Shown here in pieces: positions 33,885 through 43,163 of a DNA stretch of 64,000 nt (the stretch's first letter is position 1; every line of letters begins with the position of its first letter). Made by a program: the position numbers and the translations under genes. The notes beneath the pieces were generated by a model. It was not told where the DNA came from. It did not search any database and saw nothing but the letters and a program-made list of their open reading frames with translations. This stretch comes from an uncultured Clostridia bacterium. Its GTDB lineage: Bacteria; Bacillota; Clostridia; TANB77; CAG-508. The stretch covers positions 1 through 64,000 of the forward strand of contig CAKPCF010000004.1 of the NCBI GenBank assembly GCA_934141445.1, written 5' to 3'.

Positions 33885-34426
33885 TTAAATTAAAAAAATC
33901 AAATATTGCAAAAATTCTTTTAGTGTTATTCGCTATATTTTGCATCATTTTATGCTGTATTGCAGTAAGTAAAATGCTAAAAAATATTACCAAGGAAAAT
34001 ACTTTTGTAGACAGCAATTGTCTACCTTCTAATGATGTTGCAACACTTACTGAAAAAAATTATACAAATGTTTTAAAAATGGTTCATGATGATTTAAATA
34101 CATATGTTGGTCAGCAAATTTGCTTTACTGGTTATGTTTATCGTGTGCCAGATATAAAAGAAAATCAATTTATCCTAGCCAGAGACATGTACATAGATTC
34201 TAATCATTTGCAATCCGTCATAGTTGGTTTCTTATGCAGTTTAGATAATGCTAAAGACTTCCAAAATGGTGATTGGGTTAAATTAACTGGTACAATAGAA
34301 AAAGGAGAATACTTTGGCGAAATTCCAATCTTGAAAGTCTCAAAAATAGAAAAAACTTCTGCTCCTGAAAATAAATTTGTAGAGCAACCAGATGAAGCTT
34401 ATGTTCCAACAGCTGCAATATACTAA
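33869..34426 (+). CDS. DUF1980 / TIGR03943-type C-terminal domain protein, membrane-anchored
   Basis: 185 residues from ATG five bases after AAAGGTGG; an earlier in-frame GTG lies inside that box. One membrane helix (about 15-38) is followed by an outside domain with HDDLNTYVGQQICFTGYVYRVPD, then FILARDMYIDSNH and GDWVKLTGTIEKGEYFGEIPILKV, the pattern of DUF1980, an OB-like domain often found beside putative permeases in Firmicutes. No partner permease is seen next to it. Function unknown. Its 5' end is duplicated upstream, on the far side of the small cassette. Confidence 0.75.
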   Translation: MFVFNFKLKKSNIAKILLVLFAIFCIILCCIAVSKMLKNITKENTFVDSNCLPSNDVATLTEKNYTNVLKMVHDDLNTYVGQQICFTGYVYRVPDIKENQFILARDMYIDSNHLQSVIVGFLCSLDNAKDFQNGDWVKLTGTIEKGEYFGEIPILKVSKIEKTSAPENKFVEQPDEAYVPTAAIY

Positions 34427-34428
34427 TA

Positions 34429-35511
34429 TTATTCCATTATAGATTTTACAATTCCTTTATCTATACTACTTGCAAAAATATTTTTTATTATAACCAAAAC
34501 AACTGGTCCTATTAACATTCCGATTATTCCTACTAATTTAAAACCAGTATACATTGCAAGTAGTGTAAATATTGGATGAATTCCTATTTTATTACTTACT
34601 AATTTTGGCTCTAGCATTTGTCTTACAACAACTATTAAAATATACAATCCTAATAACGATAAAGCTAAGCTATTATTAGCATTCAAAAATTCAATTATTA
34701 TCCATGGTATAAAAATAGTTCCAGCACCAAGTATTGGTAGAGAATCTATAAATCCTATAAACAAAGACATTAAAAATGGATATTCAATTTTCATTCCAAT
34801 TAAAAACAATAAATTTAGTCCTATAGTAACAATTATAAATGTAATCAATATTAGTGTAGCTTCTGCTTTCAAATAATTTCCTAATACTGAAAGTATTTCA
34901 GATAAATGTGTTCTCATCTTCCCTACCCATTTTCTAGGAATATGATGTTCCATTCTATCTAATATATAAATTTTATCTGAACTAATAAAATAAGTTGCGA
35001 GTATAGTAATTACAAAATATATAAACACAGTTGGAATTGAACTAATTGATTGTAAAATTTTATTCATATAATTCTTTAAAAGTATTGCTAAATTATTCAA
35101 TATTTCAGTTACACCATTTTGCAATAAAATATTTATACTTTCAGAAAAATTAAATTGCTCAAACCAACTCCATAAAATCTGAATAAAATTCATAATTTTA
35201 TCTATATATAAATTCATTCCACTTAAAAATCCACTTATTTCATTTATTAGAGTAACAATTCCCCATATCAAAAATACTGAAATCACAACAAATACTAAAG
35301 CAAGTACAATTATACTGCTAGCCTTTCGTGAAAGATTTGTTTTTCTTTTAATAAATTTTATTATTGGTTCTATCAATGCAGATATTATGTATCCAATTAA
35401 AAATGGAATATAAAACAACACTAGTTTTAAACCTAAATAAAAAGCCAATATTCCAGTTAACATTATAATACAATTTTTTATAATTTTAGTATATTCATAT
35501 TTTGAATTCAT
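34429..35511 (-). CDS. AI-2E / PerM-family transporter (YtvI-like)
   Basis: 360 residues with seven or eight membrane helices and a central amphipathic region typical of the AI-2E transporter family; the ending VRQMLEPKLVSNKIGIHPIFTLLAMYTGFKLVGIIGMLIGP is the conserved signature. Members export varied small molecules or exchange sodium and protons; in spore formers the YtvI branch is linked to sporulation. Exact role is unknown. Convergent with the DUF1980-type gene, with only two bases between the stops. Confidence 0.88.
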   Translation of the reverse strand: MNSKYEYTKIIKNCIIMLTGILAFYLGLKLVLFYIPFLIGYIISALIEPIIKFIKRKTNLSRKASSIIVLALVFVVISVFLIWGIVTLINEISGFLSGMNLYIDKIMNFIQILWSWFEQFNFSESINILLQNGVTEILNNLAILLKNYMNKILQSISSIPTVFIYFVITILATYFISSDKIYILDRMEHHIPRKWVGKMRTHLSEILSVLGNYLKAEATLILITFIIVTIGLNLLFLIGMKIEYPFLMSLFIGFIDSLPILGAGTIFIPWIIIEFLNANNSLALSLLGLYILIVVVRQMLEPKLVSNKIGIHPIFTLLAMYTGFKLVGIIGMLIGPVVLVIIKNIFASSIDKGIVKSIME

Positions 35512-35577
35512 GAACTATCCTCCAAAATCATTCTATAATGTTTATCATACACTTTTTGATATAAAATCATACATAAA

Positions 35578-35627
35578 AAACAGACTTTAATAAAATTTGT
35601 TTTTTCAAAATTTATCAAAGCCTGTTT
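35578..35627 (-). terminator. Terminator of the CBS-domain gene
   Basis: AAACAG...CTTT...ATAAAATTT pairs with AAAATTTAT...AAAG...CTGTTT around a TTTTTT-containing loop. Confidence 0.75.
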
Positions 35628-35655
35628 CGTTAGTAGCTTCTATTATTTTTATACA

Positions 35656-36084
35656 CTAAAAATTATGGCAACCACAAATGTCTTCAAAAGTTTTTCCTAC
35701 ACACTCACAAGAAATATCCTCTTGTTGAGCTATATCACCTATAGTTAAGACTCCTATAACTTTTCCATTTTCTAAAACTGGTAATCTACGAACTTGATTA
35801 TTTGCCATAATATCAGCAGCTGCTTTTACATCTGTATCAGCAGTTGTTTTTATTACATTTATAGTCATAATATCTGAAAGTTTTGTAGTATTACAATCTT
35901 TATTATGAGCTACTGCTCTTGTTATAATATCTCTATCAGTTACAAAGCCTACACATTTGTCTTCTGATGAGCAGATTGGTAAACAACCTATTTGATTTGA
36001 ATTCATCAATTTAGCTGCTTCTGCAACACTTGTTTCTGGTGATGCTTTTACCAAATTATTACACATACAATCTTTTACTCTCAT
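35656..36084 (-). CDS. Two-CBS-domain protein
   Basis: 142 residues from the ATG five bases after GGAGG. Two CBS units: VKDCMCNNLVKASPETSVAEAAKLM to about residue 58 and LSDIMTINVIKTTADTDVKAAADIM from about 70, each with the GFVTDRDI or GVLTIGDI ending. CBS pairs bind adenosine nucleotides. The C-terminus adds CECVGKTFEDICGCHNF, a Cys/His cluster that may bind metal. Small stand-alone CBS proteins of this kind are common in Clostridia and untested. Confidence 0.9.
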   Translation of the reverse strand: MRVKDCMCNNLVKASPETSVAEAAKLMNSNQIGCLPICSSEDKCVGFVTDRDIITRAVAHNKDCNTTKLSDIMTINVIKTTADTDVKAAADIMANNQVRRLPVLENGKVIGVLTIGDIAQQEDISCECVGKTFEDICGCHNF

Positions 36085-36281
36085 GCCAACCTCCAATTTT
36101 TAATATTATAGAGAAAACAATATTAAAAGTTTTCTTTAATAAAAATATTATGCTATTTTTTCGAAAAACTTATTCAATATATCTTCTTTTTTCAATATTT
36201 GCATAAAAAGAAAAAGTTAGATATTTTCAAGATACTTTTATATTATCTCAAATATCTGACTTTCAAATAAATTACATATTT

Positions 36282-37712
36282 TTATGCTTTTTCATTTACT
36301 AATTTCTTAAATTGATTTCCTCTATCTGCAAAATTTTTGAACATATCAAAACTTGCACTTGCTGGTGAAAATAAAACTACATCTCCAGATTTTGCCAATC
36401 TTTTTGCTAACATAATTGTTTGCTCTAAAGTCTGACATTTATAAATATTAACTTTCTTTGTAGATTTTTCCATTTCATCTAATACAGCATTCTCAATTTT
36501 ATCTGCTGTTTGACCAATTAAAATCAATTCTTTACAATTATCTAAAATAGGTTTTGCAAGTGGTGCATAGTCTAAATTTTTATCATATCCACCTGCTATT
36601 AAAATAATATTTCTAAGTGCAAATGAATTCAAGCCAACTATAGTTCTTGTTGGGCTAGAAGAGGCTGAATCATTATACCATTTTACTCTATTTTCTGTTT
36701 CTTTAACTAATTCAATTCTATGTTCAACACCTTTAAATTCTGAAATTGTTTTAACAGCTGTTTCAACATCTACAAAGTCTTTTGTAGCAGCTAATACTGC
36801 ACAAATATTTTCAGCATTATGTTTTCCTTTTAATATAATATTTTTTGTATCTAAAATATGACTTCTTAATCCATTTTGGCAAAACTTTATTTTTCCATCA
36901 TCAACAATATATCCATTTTCAAGTTTTTCTTTACTACTAAAATATATTACTCTACTATTTGCAATTTCTCCACATTTTCTTGTTATTTCATTATCATAAT
37001 TTAGTATTACAACCTCTTCTGGCTTTTGATATTGGAAAATATTTTGTTTGGCTTCTATATATTCTTCCATTGAACTATGAATATTTAAGTGATTTGGTGT
37101 AATATTTGTTATTACAGATACATTTGGACTTATTTTCATATTCATCAATTGAAAACTACTTAATTCTAATACAACAAAATCATCTGGTGTCATTTCTGCT
37201 ATTCTAGTAAATAAAGGATATCCAATGTTTCCTCCTAAAAATACTTTTTTTCCACCAGCTTCCAAAACTTTTGAAATTAAAGTTGTAGTAGTTGTTTTTC
37301 CATCACTACCAGTTACACCAATAACTTTACTTGGTGTAAGTTCCAAAACCATTTCAACTTCTGTTGTAACAATTGCACCTCTTTCAGTTTCTTTTGCTAA
37401 TTCTGGAACTGTTGGTAAGCAACTTGGTGAACGAAAAATAATATCAAATCCTTGTAGCTTTCTTAAATAATCTTTTCCAAATGAAAAATTCATTCCATAG
37501 TCTATTATTTGATTGATTAAATTATTATCTATTTTATCAATTTCTTTGTTATCAAAGACTGTAACATTTGCTTTCAATTTGTGTAAATATTCTATTAGTG
37601 GTAAGTTACTAACACCTAAACCAATAACAGCAACTTTACTTTTCTTTAAATAATTGTTAAACTCTTCTAATTTCTCATTTTTATATGAATTTTCTAATGT
37701 ACTATTTTCCAT
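36282..37712 (-). CDS. murD: UDP-N-acetylmuramoylalanine--D-glutamate ligase
   Basis: 476 residues from the ATG placed after AGGGAGTG; the earlier ATG has no box. The Rossmann-like start KVAVIGLGVSNLPLIEYL, the ATP loop GVTGSDGKTTTTTLI and the NITPNHLNIH and EHRIE motifs define a Mur ligase; the N-terminal domain type and DSASSSPTRT point to MurD. It adds D-glutamate to the growing peptidoglycan precursor. Not clustered with other mur genes. Confidence 0.93.
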   Translation of the reverse strand: MENSTLENSYKNEKLEEFNNYLKKSKVAVIGLGVSNLPLIEYLHKLKANVTVFDNKEIDKIDNNLINQIIDYGMNFSFGKDYLRKLQGFDIIFRSPSCLPTVPELAKETERGAIVTTEVEMVLELTPSKVIGVTGSDGKTTTTTLISKVLEAGGKKVFLGGNIGYPLFTRIAEMTPDDFVVLELSSFQLMNMKISPNVSVITNITPNHLNIHSSMEEYIEAKQNIFQYQKPEEVVILNYDNEITRKCGEIANSRVIYFSSKEKLENGYIVDDGKIKFCQNGLRSHILDTKNIILKGKHNAENICAVLAATKDFVDVETAVKTISEFKGVEHRIELVKETENRVKWYNDSASSSPTRTIVGLNSFALRNIILIAGGYDKNLDYAPLAKPILDNCKELILIGQTADKIENAVLDEMEKSTKKVNIYKCQTLEQTIMLAKRLAKSGDVVLFSPASASFDMFKNFADRGNQFKKLVNEKA

Positions 37713-37778
37713 AATAATATAAACACTCCCTTTCATCTTTTGAAAATATTATGTAAGTATATAAACATTAGTAAATTT

Positions 37779-38480
37779 TTAATACATTTCTTCAGGCACT
37801 TTTAAATTTGACATATCTATATTTGCTAATAAAAACTTTGTAGATTGTTCTACACTTTTACAATTAGTTACATCTATTGTTATTGTGCCATTAGATAGTT
37901 CATAAAAACCTGCCTCTTCTTGTAATTTATCACGCATTTCTATATTTTTTCTAATTTCCTCTTCTGATTCTTCATTATGATATTGCGCACATTTTCTTTT
38001 TACTCTTTCATCTAAATCTGCAACTACAAAAAAATGATAATCAGTATCTGGATATATCTTCATAATACTTCTTCCAGAAATAATAACATTATAATCTTTT
38101 TTTAAATCATCAATAAGCTTCCTTGCAAAAGCAAATAATTGCTTATTATCAGCCTTTCCACCAACAGTTGAAACAGCTAAAGAAACATCTTTTGATTGTA
38201 GTAATTCTTCATCTATTTTTTTATTTCCAATATATATAATTGTTTCATTATCTTCTATTTTCAAATTGATATTAAATAAATCCATCATTTCTTTAATATC
38301 CAAATTTTTGTTTGTTTTCTTTAAGTCTTCTATATTTTTTCCATTTTGCATTATTGCATAAACTATTGCTCTATATAAATTTCCACCATTTAAGAGTACA
38401 GTATTAGGTAATTCTTTTATAAGTTCTCTACATATACTAGTCTTTCCGGCTCCAACCAAGCCTTCTATTCCTATAACCAT
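37779..38480 (-). CDS. Cytidylate-kinase-like P-loop kinase
   Basis: 233 residues. Walker A GLVGAGKTS (about 7-15), LNGGNLYRAIVYAIMQNG corresponds to the CMP-kinase LDTGALYRA stretch, VSTVGGKADNKQLFAFARKL and ISGRSIMKIYPDTDYHFFVVADLDERVKRK to the substrate and lid regions. Diverged from canonical Cmk; it may phosphorylate CMP or a related nucleotide. The lid has KRKCAQ in place of the usual RR. Located 66 bases upstream of murD start region, possibly co-transcribed with it. Confidence 0.75.
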   Translation of the reverse strand: MVIGIEGLVGAGKTSICRELIKELPNTVLLNGGNLYRAIVYAIMQNGKNIEDLKKTNKNLDIKEMMDLFNINLKIEDNETIIYIGNKKIDEELLQSKDVSLAVSTVGGKADNKQLFAFARKLIDDLKKDYNVIISGRSIMKIYPDTDYHFFVVADLDERVKRKCAQYHNEESEEEIRKNIEMRDKLQEEAGFYELSNGTITIDVTNCKSVEQSTKFLLANIDMSNLKVPEEMY

Positions 38481-38586
38481 TTATTATCCCCTTCTAACAT
38501 TATATTATTTTACGAAAGTATTGTATCATTTTATAAAGTGTTTTTCAAGTATGATGAATTATTAAAAATGGCTATTTTGAAGTATT

Positions 38587-38610
38587 ATTTGAATTTCAGC
38601 AAATTCAAAT
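38587..38610. repeat. Inverted repeat with 10-bp perfect arms
   Basis: ATTTGAATTT, four bases, AAATTCAAAT, followed by a T-rich run. It lies in the 190-bp gap before a tiny plus-strand gene. Could be a terminator-like attenuator or operator. Confidence 0.5.
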
Positions 38611-38669
38611 GAATATTTTTTTCATTATCAGACATAATAGTTATAGAATTATTCAAGGAGGTGTTGAAA

Positions 38670-38720
38670 ATGTCTAAAAAGAAAAAACAAAGTAAAGAAA
38701 GAACAACTGATGAAGACTAG
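38670..38720 (+). CDS. Putative 16-residue charged peptide
   Basis: AAGGAGGTG lies seven bases before ATG, as good a box as any in this window. The product is MSKKKKQSKERTTDED, five lysines in a row region then an acidic tail, stop TAG. A CATAAT-like -10 lies at about 38632. Such a short frame could arise by chance, but the strong box in a sequence this AT-rich is notable. The remaining 250 bases to the next gene hold only the terminator at 38878-38922. Confidence 0.4.
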   Translation: MSKKKKQSKERTTDED

Positions 38721-38877
38721 TTAGCAATACCAAAAAATTTTCAGTAGTACTTTATAGAGCTTAATTTATATAAATTATTGTTGTATTTAGTACTACATTC
38801 TAGACAAAATATTTTGTTAAAATCATTCAATATAGATTTAATTAAATTTAGTTAAGAGAAGTATTTACTCTCTATAA

Positions 38878-38922
38878 AAAGAAGAGGCTATTCGGTAATA
38901 AAAACCAAATATCCTCTTCTTT
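38878..38922. terminator. Bidirectional terminator
   Basis: AAGAAGAGG pairs with CCTCTTCTT, with an inner GGT/ACC pair. Serves the minus-strand small gene and perhaps the plus-strand peptide. Confidence 0.8.
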
Positions 38923-38974
38923 CTATTTAATAAAATATAATATCTTTTAACTTTTATAATAGTATATCTTTGAA

Positions 38975-39133
38975 TTATTTACTATCTTTATTTCCAGAAA
39001 TTTCATATTCTCTTTTAGCTTTATATGCTTTCATTCTTTCTTCATTTATTGAACTTGATTTCTTTTCTTCTAGATCTTCTTGCTTACTTTTACTGTTAAA
39101 TATATTGTAAATAGATTTTATAATATTTTTCAT
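38975..39133 (-). CDS. Hypothetical protein, 52 residues
   Basis: Started at the ATG that follows GGGGGA; an earlier in-frame ATG at 39157 has no ribosome-binding site. The product begins MKNIIKSIYNIFNSKSKQED and continues as a charged helix LEEKKSSSINEERMKAYKAKREYEI. No domain is recognised. It follows uvrA by about 50 bases in the same direction and ends before a terminator, so it may be the last gene of the uvrA unit. Confidence 0.5.
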   Translation of the reverse strand: MKNIIKSIYNIFNSKSKQEDLEEKKSSSINEERMKAYKAKREYEISGNKDSK

Positions 39134-39184
39134 ATTTTCCCCCACAAACTTTTTCATATTTTAACTTTTATAAATTTTCATTGC

Positions 39185-42010
39185 CTAATTTTCTAGATAT
39201 TTCTTTAAGAATTTTCCTGTATATGACTGTTCATTTTTTACAATTTGTTCTGGTGTTCCTATTGCAATTACTTGACCACCTTTTTCTCCACCTTCTGGTC
39301 CTAAATCTATAATATGGTCTGCTGTTTTTATTAAGTCTAAATTATGCTCAATTACAAGAATTGTATTTCCAGTATCAACCAATCTTTGTAAAATTTCAAT
39401 TAGTCTATGGACATCTGCAATATGAAGTCCTGTAGTTGGTTCATCTAATATATATAAAGTTTTTCCAGTAGCTCTTTTTGATAATTCTGTTGCAAGTTTA
39501 ACTCTTTGTGCTTCACCACCTGATAAAGTAGTTGAAGGTTGTCCTAATTTCACATATCCCAAACCTACATCTAGTAAAGTTTGAATCTTTTGCTTTATTT
39601 TTGGAACATTGCTAAAGAATTCAACTGCTTCTTCAATCGTCATATCTAATACATCAGATATACTTTTTCCTTTATATTTAACTTCTAAAGTTTCTCTATT
39701 ATATCTTTTTCCAGCACATACTTCGCAAGGTACATAAATATCTGGTAAGAAATTCATTCCTATTTTTACAACACCATCACCTTGGCAAGCTTCACATCTT
39801 CCACCTTCAACATTAAAGCTAAATCTACCTTTTTGATAGCCTCTCATTTTTGCTTCATTTGTTCCTGCAAAGATATCTCGAATACTATCAAATACACCTG
39901 TATATGTTGCTGGATTTGAACGTGGTGTTCTTCCTATTGGTGATTGGTCTATGTTTATAATCTTATCTATATTTTCAATACCTTTTATTTTTGTACATTT
40001 ACCTGGTTTAACATTTGAGCCATTAAGTTCTTTAGCTAAATATTGATATAATACTTCATTTACTAAAGTTGATTTTCCTGAACCAGATACACCTGTAACA
40101 CAATTAAATACACCTAATGGAATTTTTACATTTACATTTTTTAAATTATGTTCTGTAGCTCCTATAATTTCTATTGCTTTTCCATTTGACTTTCTTCTCT
40201 TCTTTGGTACTGGAATCTTCTTTCTTCCACTTAAGTATTGTCCTGTAATTGAACCTTCTACTTTCTTTATTTCTTCTGCAGTTCCTTGAGCTATAACATT
40301 TCCGCCATGTACACCAGCACCAGGTCCAATATCAATAACTTGGTCTGCTGCATACATTGTATCTTCATCATGTTCTACAACAATTAAAGTATTTCCTAAA
40401 TCTCTCATTTTTTTCATTGTTTGAATTAACTTCTCATTGTCTCTTTGATGAAGTCCTATACTTGGTTCATCTAATATATACATTACTCCGGATAAGCCAG
40501 AGCCAATTTGTGTTGCAAGTCTAATTCTTTGAGCTTCACCACCTGATAAAGTTCCAGCTGGTCTTGATAAAGTTAAATAGTCAAGTCCTACATCTATTAA
40601 GAATTCTAATCTCTTGTTTAACTCTCTGAATATCATATCTGCAATCATTTTTTCTTTTTTATTTAATTGTAAACTTTGCAAATATTCTTTGATTTTTACA
40701 ATTGATAATTCAGTAAGTTCATTTATATTTTTGTCACCTACTTTAATAGATAGAACTTCTTTTTTTAATCTAGCTCCATGGCAGGTTGAACAAGCACTTT
40801 CGCTCATATACATTTCATAGAAGTCACGCATTCCTGCAGATTTAGTTTCCCTATATCTTCTATCTAGTGTTGGTAAAACACCTTCAAATGGTGTTGTGAA
40901 TTTTCTTGTTCCAGCAGAAGAGGTATATTCAAAATCTATTTCTTCATTTCCAGTTCCATATAAAATCTTTTCTAAAAATTCACGTGGTAATTTCTTTATT
41001 GGTTTCTTTATATCTACACCATAATGTTTACCTATACTTTCAAAGTACATTTTAGCCATTGTCTCGCCTTTTTTCATTGTGCTAGATCCAAATGCTTTTA
41101 CTCCATCATATAAAGTTTTGCTTTTATCTGGTATAATTAAATCTTCATCCATTTTCATTAAATAGCCAATACCTGTACATTCAGGACAAGCTCCTTGTGG
41201 GTTATTGAAAGAAAACATACGTGGTGAAAGTTCTTCAAAACTAAAGCCACAATTTGTACATGCATAATTACTGCTATATATTTTTTCTCCCAAGCCTATG
41301 AAATCTATTTTTACTAAACTTCCAGCATACTGCATTGCCACTTCAACACTTTCTGCTAAACGATTTCTGCTTTCTGGTCTAATAACTAAACGATCAACTA
41401 TAATATCGATATTATGTTTTTTATTTCTATCTAATTCAATATCATCAGAAAGTTCATATATTTCTCCATCTATTTTTGCTCTTACGAAACCATTTTTTTG
41501 CATGTCAGCAAAAAGCTTGGTATATTCCCCTTTTTTTGAACGAACAACAGGAGACAATACTTGAATTTTAGTGCCTTCTTCATGGCTTAAAATATTGTCT
41601 ACAATTTGGTCTATTGTTTGTTTTTCAATTTTCACACCACAATTAGGACAATATGGTACACCAATTCTAGCATATAATAAACGAATATAATCATATATTT
41701 CTGTAACTGTTCCTACTGTTGAACGTGGGTTCTTTGATGTTGTTTTTTGGTCAATTGAAATAGCTGGTGATAAACCTTCTATGCTTTCAACATCTGGTTT
41801 CTCCATAATTCCCAAAAACTGTCTTGCATAAGATGATAAGCTCTCTACATATCTTCTTTGACCTTCTGCATATAAAGTATCAAAAGCTAAAGATGATTTT
41901 CCAGAACCTGAAAGTCCTGTAATAACAACTAATTTATCTTTTGGAATTTCTAAACTTATGTTTTTTAAATTGTGTTCTTTTGCTCCTTTAATGATGATCT
42001 TATCATTCAT
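39185..42010 (-). CDS. uvrA: Excinuclease ABC subunit A
   Basis: 941 residues. Two ABC ATPase modules: Walker A GLSGSGKSSLAFDT (about 31) and GVSGSGKSTLVNE (about 640), two LSGGEAQR signatures, and three zinc-knuckle CxxC pairs (CPNCG, CTNCG, CEACQGDGV). UvrA finds bulky DNA lesions and loads UvrB. uvrB and uvrC are not in the window, which is unusual only in that uvrB and uvrA are often adjacent. Started after AGGGGGC. Confidence 0.98.
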   Translation of the reverse strand: MNDKIIIKGAKEHNLKNISLEIPKDKLVVITGLSGSGKSSLAFDTLYAEGQRRYVESLSSYARQFLGIMEKPDVESIEGLSPAISIDQKTTSKNPRSTVGTVTEIYDYIRLLYARIGVPYCPNCGVKIEKQTIDQIVDNILSHEEGTKIQVLSPVVRSKKGEYTKLFADMQKNGFVRAKIDGEIYELSDDIELDRNKKHNIDIIVDRLVIRPESRNRLAESVEVAMQYAGSLVKIDFIGLGEKIYSSNYACTNCGFSFEELSPRMFSFNNPQGACPECTGIGYLMKMDEDLIIPDKSKTLYDGVKAFGSSTMKKGETMAKMYFESIGKHYGVDIKKPIKKLPREFLEKILYGTGNEEIDFEYTSSAGTRKFTTPFEGVLPTLDRRYRETKSAGMRDFYEMYMSESACSTCHGARLKKEVLSIKVGDKNINELTELSIVKIKEYLQSLQLNKKEKMIADMIFRELNKRLEFLIDVGLDYLTLSRPAGTLSGGEAQRIRLATQIGSGLSGVMYILDEPSIGLHQRDNEKLIQTMKKMRDLGNTLIVVEHDEDTMYAADQVIDIGPGAGVHGGNVIAQGTAEEIKKVEGSITGQYLSGRKKIPVPKKRRKSNGKAIEIIGATEHNLKNVNVKIPLGVFNCVTGVSGSGKSTLVNEVLYQYLAKELNGSNVKPGKCTKIKGIENIDKIINIDQSPIGRTPRSNPATYTGVFDSIRDIFAGTNEAKMRGYQKGRFSFNVEGGRCEACQGDGVVKIGMNFLPDIYVPCEVCAGKRYNRETLEVKYKGKSISDVLDMTIEEAVEFFSNVPKIKQKIQTLLDVGLGYVKLGQPSTTLSGGEAQRVKLATELSKRATGKTLYILDEPTTGLHIADVHRLIEILQRLVDTGNTILVIEHNLDLIKTADHIIDLGPEGGEKGGQVIAIGTPEQIVKNEQSYTGKFLKKYLEN

Positions 42011-42153
42011 TTTTTAGCCCCCTAATTTTTTATAATCTTATATGTAATGTCTAAATGTCATCTTTTTTATTAAGTCTCATAAAATCGAAAATATTATATC
42101 ATAGTAAATTCAATCTAGCAAGGAAAATAGAAATATTGTCAAGGCTTTTACAT

Positions 42154-42198
42154 AAAAAAACTACTAATTGTTTAAATCTCACAATTAGCAGTTTTATT
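42154..42198 (-). terminator. Terminator at the end of the surface-glycan operon
   Basis: Minus-strand AAAACTGCTAATTGT pairs with ACAATTAGTAGTTTT, followed by TTTTAT. It lies 10 bases past the stop of the MBL-fold gene. Confidence 0.9.
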
Positions 42199-42206
42199 TA
42201 ATGATT

Positions 42207-43152
42207 TTATTCTTTTTCAAACCCTTTAGAAGTTAATCTTATTGTTTGGTCACCTTCAAAAGCTACAAAATTTGTTGTGTTCATTTCTTCTAGCCAACTT
42301 CTTACTTCAACTGTTTGCCATTTTCCAGAATTATATCCACCACCATTATCATTATTCCAAAGCCATTTTGGACAATTAAAAAAACATATAGTTGGTTTTA
42401 TTACATCATAAACTTCCTTCGTGACACCATATTGTCCATGATGTGCCATTTGAACAGCATAGCTTGGTAAATCATCTTTGCAATTTTCTAATAACTCTTT
42501 AGATGTATATACATAACTATCTCCTAAAAATAGTATACTCTTTTTTACATCTTTTGCAGTAAGCTTAAATACCATACTTGATTCATTTCCATTATCTGAA
42601 TGAGTGATTTCAGGATTAGCAATTCTTAGTATTTTGCACTCAACATTACCTATTTCAATAAATTGATTTGCTGTACAATCAATTCTGTTTTTTATTTTAC
42701 TATTATTTAATTCCTTTATCATGGCAAGTTCTGTTTCTTTGCCTCTGCTATCATTTGCTTCATACCATTCAGCAGTGTTTAAATGATAACATAAATTTTC
42801 AATAGTAATATTATTATTTTCATTTTTTAATATTTCGAGTAATGCTCCTACATGGTCATCATGTGCATGAGTAATAAACCAATAATCAACCTTTCCATTA
42901 CCATACTTATTTATATATGACAAAATCAAATCTGAATCTGTATTTTTGCCACCATCTACTATTATGAGCTTATTATTTCTAGTTCTAATTACATATCCTG
43001 CAGAATTTATATTTTCCTTATCTTCTTCGTTGCTTCCACCAATTAAAGTTATCTTTATACCTTCTACACTTTTATTATAATAATAAAAAAATAAGCAAAT
43101 AATTATTCCGTACAATTACTAAAATACTTAATTTTAAAATTATTTTTTTCAT
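42207..43152 (-). CDS. Secreted or anchored MBL-fold hydrolase (ComEC-like domain), +1 frameshift near the start
   Basis: The ATG at 43150-43152 has AGAAGGA in the short gap after the previous gene and begins MKKIILKLSILVIV, but frame zero soon stops (24 codons). Skipping the C of CGG (43108-43110) continues GIIICLFFYYYNKS and the whole MBL domain, giving about 314 residues with a proper N-terminal membrane anchor. Without this, the enzyme frame has only a TTG with no box. The domain has the metal motif THAHDDHVGAL, VDGGKNTDSDL, LGDSYV and MAHHGQYGV, as in ComEC-linked metallo-beta-lactamase proteins. Substrate unknown; placement at the end of the glycan operon suggests a cell-surface task. 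Confidence 0.75.
43108..43110 (-). other. Putative +1 frameshift site 3 (NTA-CGG) in the MBL-fold gene
   Basis: Minus-strand context ATT GTA CGG AAT AAT. Skipping the C gives GTA GGA ATA ATT and joins a well-initiated signal-anchor start to the enzyme frame. Confidence 0.65.
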
Positions 43153-43163
43153 ATATTCCTTCT

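Noticed and set aside
14686..43110. Systematic sequencing insertion of C in TAGG as the cause of all three breaks
   Set aside because: Not fully excluded, but ordinary GTA GGA pairs in other genes, for example in the PLP-enzyme gene near 50377 and in the MFS gene near 32419, carry no extra C. Only raw reads can settle it.
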